Shown here: piece after piece, positions 14,791-18,881 of the stretch
How the letters are laid out: each line of letters begins with the position of its first letter
Position numbering within the stretch: position 1 is the first letter of the stretch
NCBI GenBank assembly: GCA_041165345.1
Contig: JBEANQ010000027.1
Span: forward strand, 1-18,881
Direction: 5' to 3'
Length of the DNA: 18,881 nt
From: JBBKWH01 sp041165345
Lineage (GTDB): Bacteria > Pseudomonadota > Gammaproteobacteria > Pseudomonadales > Moraxellaceae
Position numbers and translations under genes: made by a program
The notes under the pieces: generated by a model
What the model was told of the DNA's origin: nothing
The model's database searches: none
Seen by the model: the letters and a program-made list of their open reading frames with translations, nothing else

Positions 14791-15446
14791 CACCCCAGCA
14801 CGTTGAAACTTTTTTTGCCCGTTTACAACACGAGCGACCCGAACCACGCACCGAGCTGGCCTATACATCACCCTTTGAACTCTTGATTGCCGTGATTCTG
14901 TCAGCCCAAGCCACTGACGTGAGTGTCAACAAGGCCACCGCCAAGCTGTACCCCATTGCCAACACGCCAGAAACGATTAATGCACTGGGTGTTGATGGAC
15001 TAAAGCCCTATATCAAAACGATTGGTCTGTATAACAGCAAAGCCGAAAACATCATCAAAACCTGCCAACGGCTGATTGAACACTATGCCAGCCAAGTGCC
15101 AGACCGCCGCGAAGACCTTGAATCACTTGCAGGTGTGGGGCGAAAAACCGCCAATGTGGTGCTCAACACCGCTTTTGGCCAACCCACCATGGCTGTTGAT
15201 ACGCATATTTTTCGGGTGAGCAATCGCACCGGCCTTGCGCCGAGTACCACCGTCAATGGTGTAGAAGCCGGTCTACTCAAGGTCATTCCACACCATTATT
15301 TGATGGATGCCCACCATTGGCTTATTCTGCATGGCCGCTATACCTGCAAGGCTCGCAACCCCTTATGTGGTGACTGTATCGTGCGTGACCTGTGCGAATG
15401 GACCGAAAAAACCGACCGCTGCGCCCATCTCGGCCGCCTCGATTAA
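14787..15446 (+). CDS. nth: Endonuclease III
   Basis: Base-excision repair glycosylase/AP lyase that removes oxidised pyrimidines. 219 residues, close to E. coli Nth (211). The helix-hairpin-helix LAGVGRKTANVV contains the catalytic lysine K120, and VDTHIFRV carries the catalytic aspartate D138, both at the same numbers as in E. coli. The C-terminal [4Fe-4S] cluster motif is C-x6-C-x2-C-x5-C (CKARNPLCGDCIVRDLC). Its ATG overlaps the rsxB stop, so it depends on rsxB translation. It ends 20 bases before the convergent OmpA-like gene, with no clear terminator between. Confidence 0.97.
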   Translation: MTPQHVETFFARLQHERPEPRTELAYTSPFELLIAVILSAQATDVSVNKATAKLYPIANTPETINALGVDGLKPYIKTIGLYNSKAENIIKTCQRLIEHYASQVPDRREDLESLAGVGRKTANVVLNTAFGQPTMAVDTHIFRVSNRTGLAPSTTVNGVEAGLLKVIPHHYLMDAHHWLILHGRYTCKARNPLCGDCIVRDLCEWTEKTDRCAHLGRLD

Positions 15447-15466
15447 GCGATGTTTTGGTGTGGTCC

Positions 15467-16651
15467 TTAGTCGTCAGCACCCACCGCCACATCAGCACGC
15501 GGTGCCGCCTGCAAATGAACGTCTGAACTGTTATAAGCCCAAAACTCAAGCCGACGGTTATAAAACTGCCCCTGCGGACTCACATTGGATGCAATGGGCT
15601 GGATTCCCCCCATGCCACTGGTTCTCACTTGATGTTTAGCCACACCTTGTGCCATCCAAAAAGTACGCACCGCATCTGCACGCTGCTGACCTAATGCCAT
15701 GTTATAGGCCACATTCCCCACACCCTCGGTAAAACCACGCACGTCCACAATCAATTGAGGATGCTGTTTAAGCCATCGAGCTGCCTGCGTTAACACCACT
15801 TGATTGGCAACAGGTAATACCGACTGATGCGGTGCAAATGCCAAAATCTGAGTATTCAATACCCGCATAATATCCGCAGGGCGTACACCAGTGGCAGGCA
15901 AAGTAGTCATGAGTTGTTTGGCGGCCTGTAATCTTTGGGTCAACACCACAGGCTCATTTACAGAGCCCAACACCTCTACATGAGCAGTATCACCAACAAT
16001 GGCGGTTACACGATCACGCAAACGCTGTGTTTCATCAATAGTTGAAGCACTGACGATGAGTTGATCAACCGAATCTATCGCTGGTTGAGCGTGTACATCA
16101 AACGTCTGAACGTTAATGGCCAGCATGGCATCACGCTGCTGCTGTAACGCCGCCAACAGAGATGATAATGTTGTGGACTGATTCAACAATTGGCTGTGAT
16201 ATGCCGCATCAACAACAAAATGACATTCAGTTTGATTATTGGGATAAGCAGCATCAATTCGTGTATTAAGCGCTTTAGCAGCGTTTAAATCGCCAATGGT
16301 ACCGACACAAGATAACAAATGCCCTGTCGCATCATTAACCAATGACAAAGAGGCTGGATACTGTGGAAGCTGCACATGGCGTTGTGTTGAGACCACTGGC
16401 TCTTCCAATGGTGTCACGACCGTAGCAACCGAGACAGGCTCTACAGTTGCAGTGGCTGTGATTGCTTGATGGTGTAATGCTACTCGACTGGTCCAACCCA
16501 GCATGATCACGCCACCCACAATAAGGGCACACGCCATTACACGCACTGTGGCAGGATCAGCCTGCCCCATTTGTGCCAGACCACGCCTTGGCATCAAAAC
16601 AAAAGACGACTCAGTGGTATGCACTGAATCTGCTGATTGGCGGCAACGCAT
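15467..16651 (-). CDS. Membrane-anchored protein with C-terminal OmpA domain
   Basis: Probably a cell-envelope protein linking the inner membrane to peptidoglycan. 394 residues from the ATG at 16651, which has GGAG 8 bases upstream; the open frame begins at 16726 without such a site. Order: about 35 cytosolic residues, one membrane helix (about 36-53), a periplasmic region with two cysteines (C115, C143) that could pair, two stretches faintly like BON repeats (about 105-150 and 195-230, low confidence), and an OmpA_C domain (about 265-375) ending in YNRRLEFWAY. The usual peptidoglycan-binding GHTD/GYTD reads GFTE, so Glu309 replaces Asp, while the arginine in the following helix (R324) is kept. 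GC is low (42% by hand count over 15901-15960 and 16141-16260). Downstream of the GH26-like gene on the same strand, but separated by a terminator. Confidence 0.8.
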   Translation of the reverse strand: MRCRQSADSVHTTESSFVLMPRRGLAQMGQADPATVRVMACALIVGGVIMLGWTSRVALHHQAITATATVEPVSVATVVTPLEEPVVSTQRHVQLPQYPASLSLVNDATGHLLSCVGTIGDLNAAKALNTRIDAAYPNNQTECHFVVDAAYHSQLLNQSTTLSSLLAALQQQRDAMLAINVQTFDVHAQPAIDSVDQLIVSASTIDETQRLRDRVTAIVGDTAHVEVLGSVNEPVVLTQRLQAAKQLMTTLPATGVRPADIMRVLNTQILAFAPHQSVLPVANQVVLTQAARWLKQHPQLIVDVRGFTEGVGNVAYNMALGQQRADAVRTFWMAQGVAKHQVRTSGMGGIQPIASNVSPQGQFYNRRLEFWAYNSSDVHLQAAPRADVAVGADD

Positions 16652-16771
16652 GAGTCTCACTCCAACACACCTCGACCACACCGCCATCACCCGATTGGGC
16701 TTAGCACAGGTCGACGAACAAATCACATCAAGCGGGAATCGCAGGGTTCAGTAGCATGGGTGATCTCATCG

Positions 16772-16800
16772 AAAAACGCCACTGTCCATGCAGTGGCGTT
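16772..16800 (-). terminator. Intrinsic terminator of the GH26-like gene
   Basis: A perfect 10-bp stem (AACGCCACTG with CAGTGGCGTT, 6-base loop) ends in five T on the minus strand. It lies 43 bases after the glycosidase stop and before the OmpA-like gene, which is therefore expected to have its own promoter in 16652-16771. Confidence 0.88.
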
Positions 16801-16843
16801 GATTAAATGCTGAAAAAACCAACAAGATAACGATTCACATTGC

Positions 16844-18199
16844 TTAACGGGCATAAGTCGCCACTTCTGCTGCAATGTCATCAAGCCGTGCATCCAGTCG
16901 ACTACGACGCAGATGTCCTTGTATCAGAGACATTCCACCCCGTTCACTTTCAAGCAACGCTCCTCCAACCGCAATGGGTAAACGCTCAAACACAGAAATT
17001 TGACGGGTGATCTCACAGCGCAAACGAGATGCCGAACGAGTGGCATGTGTTTTATCTGCCCATAATGCTTGCCAGTAATGCACATCACGCCACGACTCTT
17101 GAGGCCGAACGGTCAACATACGCCGCCGAACATGCGGATTTGTCCATGTCATCGTCCCTCCAACCATTGGGCTAAAGACGCCTGTATATGCCCCACTGGC
17201 CATCGCTTGACGGTATTGATCCATGCCTGTATTGGGTAATCCATTTTGAGCGGTACCATTTAAAGCCCAGCTTAACTCTTTGTTAACGTTAAACCAACTG
17301 ACGGCTTTAATGGCCAAATATTGCAATGGAATCCGGCTATACATATCGCTCACCCAAGCTGCCTTACTTTGGTTTGCATCGGTATTGTCGCCAGTTTGCC
17401 CGTAAGTCGCACGAGGCGTATCCGAAGGCTCAGTTGAGCCAACCTCTGCCAAAACGATTGGTTTATTGACAAATGTCGTGACCAATTTAAGGTATGGCAC
17501 ACTAAAGGTCTCATCAAAGCTTTTCCACCGACTAAAGCTATAATTACTCCCCCAGTTATAACCATCAATACTGGTCCAATCGACCACATCATCTCCTGGA
17601 TAATAACGTGTAACATCGTTGTAATTATCCACATTCACATTGTTGATACACCAGACCCACTCAACATGATGAACACCTGCCGCTGCAAAGCGCGCATGGA
17701 CATAGCGCCATGCAGCTCGCAAGCCATCTGGATCGTTACCCCAAGGGTACCAATTGCCATTAAATTCATGGGCAAAACGCAGCATAATTGTGGGTCTATT
17801 GGCAATAGGATATTGATTTTGCCAATTTTTTAGTCCTGCAATCCATGTATCAAGATAGCTATTCCATTGACCTGCCGTTATTTCTGAGAGCAAATTGACA
17901 CGCCTTGCGCTGATCACCGGCATCAAGGTAATCATGGGTGTTGCGCCTTGCGCCACAATATTACTGGTCTGATATTTCAGTTGATTCGACCAGTTATAGT
18001 CAAAGCTGGTAAAAAAATTGACAACGGCCATGGGTTTTGCACTGTCTTGTTTAAACTGACTAATGTTGGCCGTATTCCAACCATCTCCCACAATATAAGC
18101 ACCTGCCATTGGGGCCGCCTGTACCATTGAGACACTCAACAACAAGCTGGCCATTAATCCGGTCAGTGGACGACGATCACACGCTATAGTCCAGTTCAT
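16844..18199 (-). CDS. Secreted GH26-like glycoside hydrolase (beta-mannanase type)
   Basis: Probably an exported endo-acting glycosidase, similar to GH26 (mannanases and related enzymes). 451 residues; AAGGAG lies 7 bases before the ATG. An N-terminal signal peptide is clear, with likely cleavage at VQA-AP. The (beta/alpha)8 catalytic part spans about 31-345: RFAHEFNGNWYPWG holds the probable acid/base E145, SIDGYNWG follows, and E252 in VLAEVGSTE is the probable nucleophile. Residues from about 355 on form an unusual Arg-rich, mostly helical-looking tail that I do not recognise. GC differs: about 45% over 17161-17940 but 51% over 16861-17160, which codes the tail. The true substrate (plant mannan, an own exopolysaccharide or other) is open. 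It has its own terminator, and an AT-rich stretch upstream (18290-18370) in which I see no clear promoter. Confidence 0.8.
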   Translation of the reverse strand: MNWTIACDRRPLTGLMASLLLSVSMVQAAPMAGAYIVGDGWNTANISQFKQDSAKPMAVVNFFTSFDYNWSNQLKYQTSNIVAQGATPMITLMPVISARRVNLLSEITAGQWNSYLDTWIAGLKNWQNQYPIANRPTIMLRFAHEFNGNWYPWGNDPDGLRAAWRYVHARFAAAGVHHVEWVWCINNVNVDNYNDVTRYYPGDDVVDWTSIDGYNWGSNYSFSRWKSFDETFSVPYLKLVTTFVNKPIVLAEVGSTEPSDTPRATYGQTGDNTDANQSKAAWVSDMYSRIPLQYLAIKAVSWFNVNKELSWALNGTAQNGLPNTGMDQYRQAMASGAYTGVFSPMVGGTMTWTNPHVRRRMLTVRPQESWRDVHYWQALWADKTHATRSASRLRCEITRQISVFERLPIAVGGALLESERGGMSLIQGHLRRSRLDARLDDIAAEVATYAR

Positions 18200-18372
18200 G
18201 GTATTGCTCCTTGATGCTGCTTATTCGGTCTGGCCAATCAAGTGACCATAAAACAACCATACGCTCATTATTCGTCCAACTCACCACAAAACGAGATGCA
18301 GTTATCACTTTTTTAATTGTTGTCTATTTTTCTAAAATCCAGCTAAACGATTTAAAGTATGTCCTTCACAAT

Positions 18373-18399
18373 AAAAACCCCCGCATCAGCGAGGGTTTT
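18373..18399 (-). terminator. Intrinsic terminator of adk
   Basis: On the minus strand AAAACCC/GGGTTTT with an inner GC pair set, one mismatch and loop ATCA forms the stem, followed by a T-run. It lies 41 bases past the adk stop. Confidence 0.85.
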
Positions 18400-18439
18400 G
18401 GGGCGCACAACCGTGTGTACGGTCACTGCACTTCAGCAC

Positions 18440-18881
18440 TTAACGATCTAAAATACCAAACAATTGGGCTTTGACGCTGTCAATGGCATCAAGGCCGTTC
18501 AGTTTGTCATAGCTAGGCGCGTTTTCACCCGATGCAGCGCGAGCTTGATAAAAGCCGACCAATTGTTCGGTTTCAAGATGATACGACCCCAAACGCTTGC
18601 GAATGGTTTCTTCGACATCATCTGGACGCTGCACGAGGTCTTCGCCAGTCTCGTCATCTTTGCCGTCCACTTTAGGTGGATTGTAGATCATGTGATACAC
18701 ACGACCTGATGCCGGATGTTGGCGACGACCCGACAGACGATTGACAATCTCTTCATCTGGCACGTCAATTTCAATGACATGGTCAATAGCAATTGCTGCT
18801 TTTTCAAGGGCTTCTGCTTGCGGAATAGTGCGCGGAAAACCATCAAAAATACAACCATTGACGCAGTCTGGTTGAGCCAGA
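18440..18881 (-). CDS. adk: Adenylate kinase, N-terminal part missing
   Basis: Cytoplasmic enzyme balancing ATP, ADP and AMP. Only the C-terminal 147 codons are inside the window; the frame is open to the right edge, and the P-loop lies outside. Visible marks are IFDGFPRTIPQAEAL (AMP-binding and catalytic region), VPDEEIVNRLSGRRQHPASGRVYH, NPPKVDGKDDETGEDLVQRPDD (the LID) and ETIRKRLGSYH. The LID has no four-cysteine zinc site, as usual in Gram-negative bacteria. The ending VKAQLFGILDR matches the family end. A terminator follows. The GH26-like gene downstream on the same strand is therefore separate. Confidence 0.96.
   Translation of the reverse strand, partial: LAQPDCVNGCIFDGFPRTIPQAEALEKAAIAIDHVIEIDVPDEEIVNRLSGRRQHPASGRVYHMIYNPPKVDGKDDETGEDLVQRPDDVEETIRKRLGSYHLETEQLVGFYQARAASGENAPSYDKLNGLDAIDSVKAQLFGILDR

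Noticed and set aside
18410..18423. Short inverted repeat ACCGT/ACGGT after adk
   Set aside because: A five-base stem so close to a real terminator is expected by chance.

Overview
The window looks like the chromosome of a gammaproteobacterium of the Pseudomonadales, most likely a relative of the Moraxellaceae. Two gene orders point that way. The lolA, serS and cysG genes lie in the order known from Pseudomonas, and a lone rsxB sits directly before nth, as I recall from Acinetobacter-type genomes. Base composition is moderate (58% GC by hand count over 12541-12720), and part of the right end is lower. The genus call is inference.

Layout, left to right. A minus-strand block holds cysG (siroheme synthase, cut by the left edge) behind serS. 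A plus-strand small multidrug exporter of the EmrE/Qac type faces away from serS and converges on lolA across a bidirectional terminator. After a 300-base divergent region comes a plus-strand pair closely collinear with E. coli HlyB and HlyD (type I secretion). No toxin substrate, acyltransferase or TolC lies beside it. Next, on the minus strand, are a Bcr/CflA-type drug exporter with a perfect 14-bp palindrome upstream, a two-gene unit (unknown four-helix membrane protein plus GFA-type zinc protein), and a membrane-bound diguanylate cyclase.

The plus-strand segment from 11263 carries the classic housekeeping cluster nadD-rsfS-rlmH (NAD synthesis, ribosome silencing, 23S rRNA methylation), then a LigB-type dioxygenase of the YgiD family, then rsxB overlapping nth by four bases. 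On the minus strand follow an inner-membrane-anchored protein with a C-terminal OmpA domain and a secreted GH26-like glycoside hydrolase, both with lower GC than their neighbours. The 3' part of adk runs off the right edge.

Most genes are housekeeping or well-known families. The parts most worth a second look are the substrate-less HlyB/HlyD pair, the lower-GC OmpA-like/GH26-like pair between nth and adk, the orphan RsxB with an unusual first cysteine motif, and several regulatory-looking palindromes. I saw no rRNA, tRNA, insertion sequence, CRISPR array or phage gene. No single set of genes here clearly forms an undescribed system.
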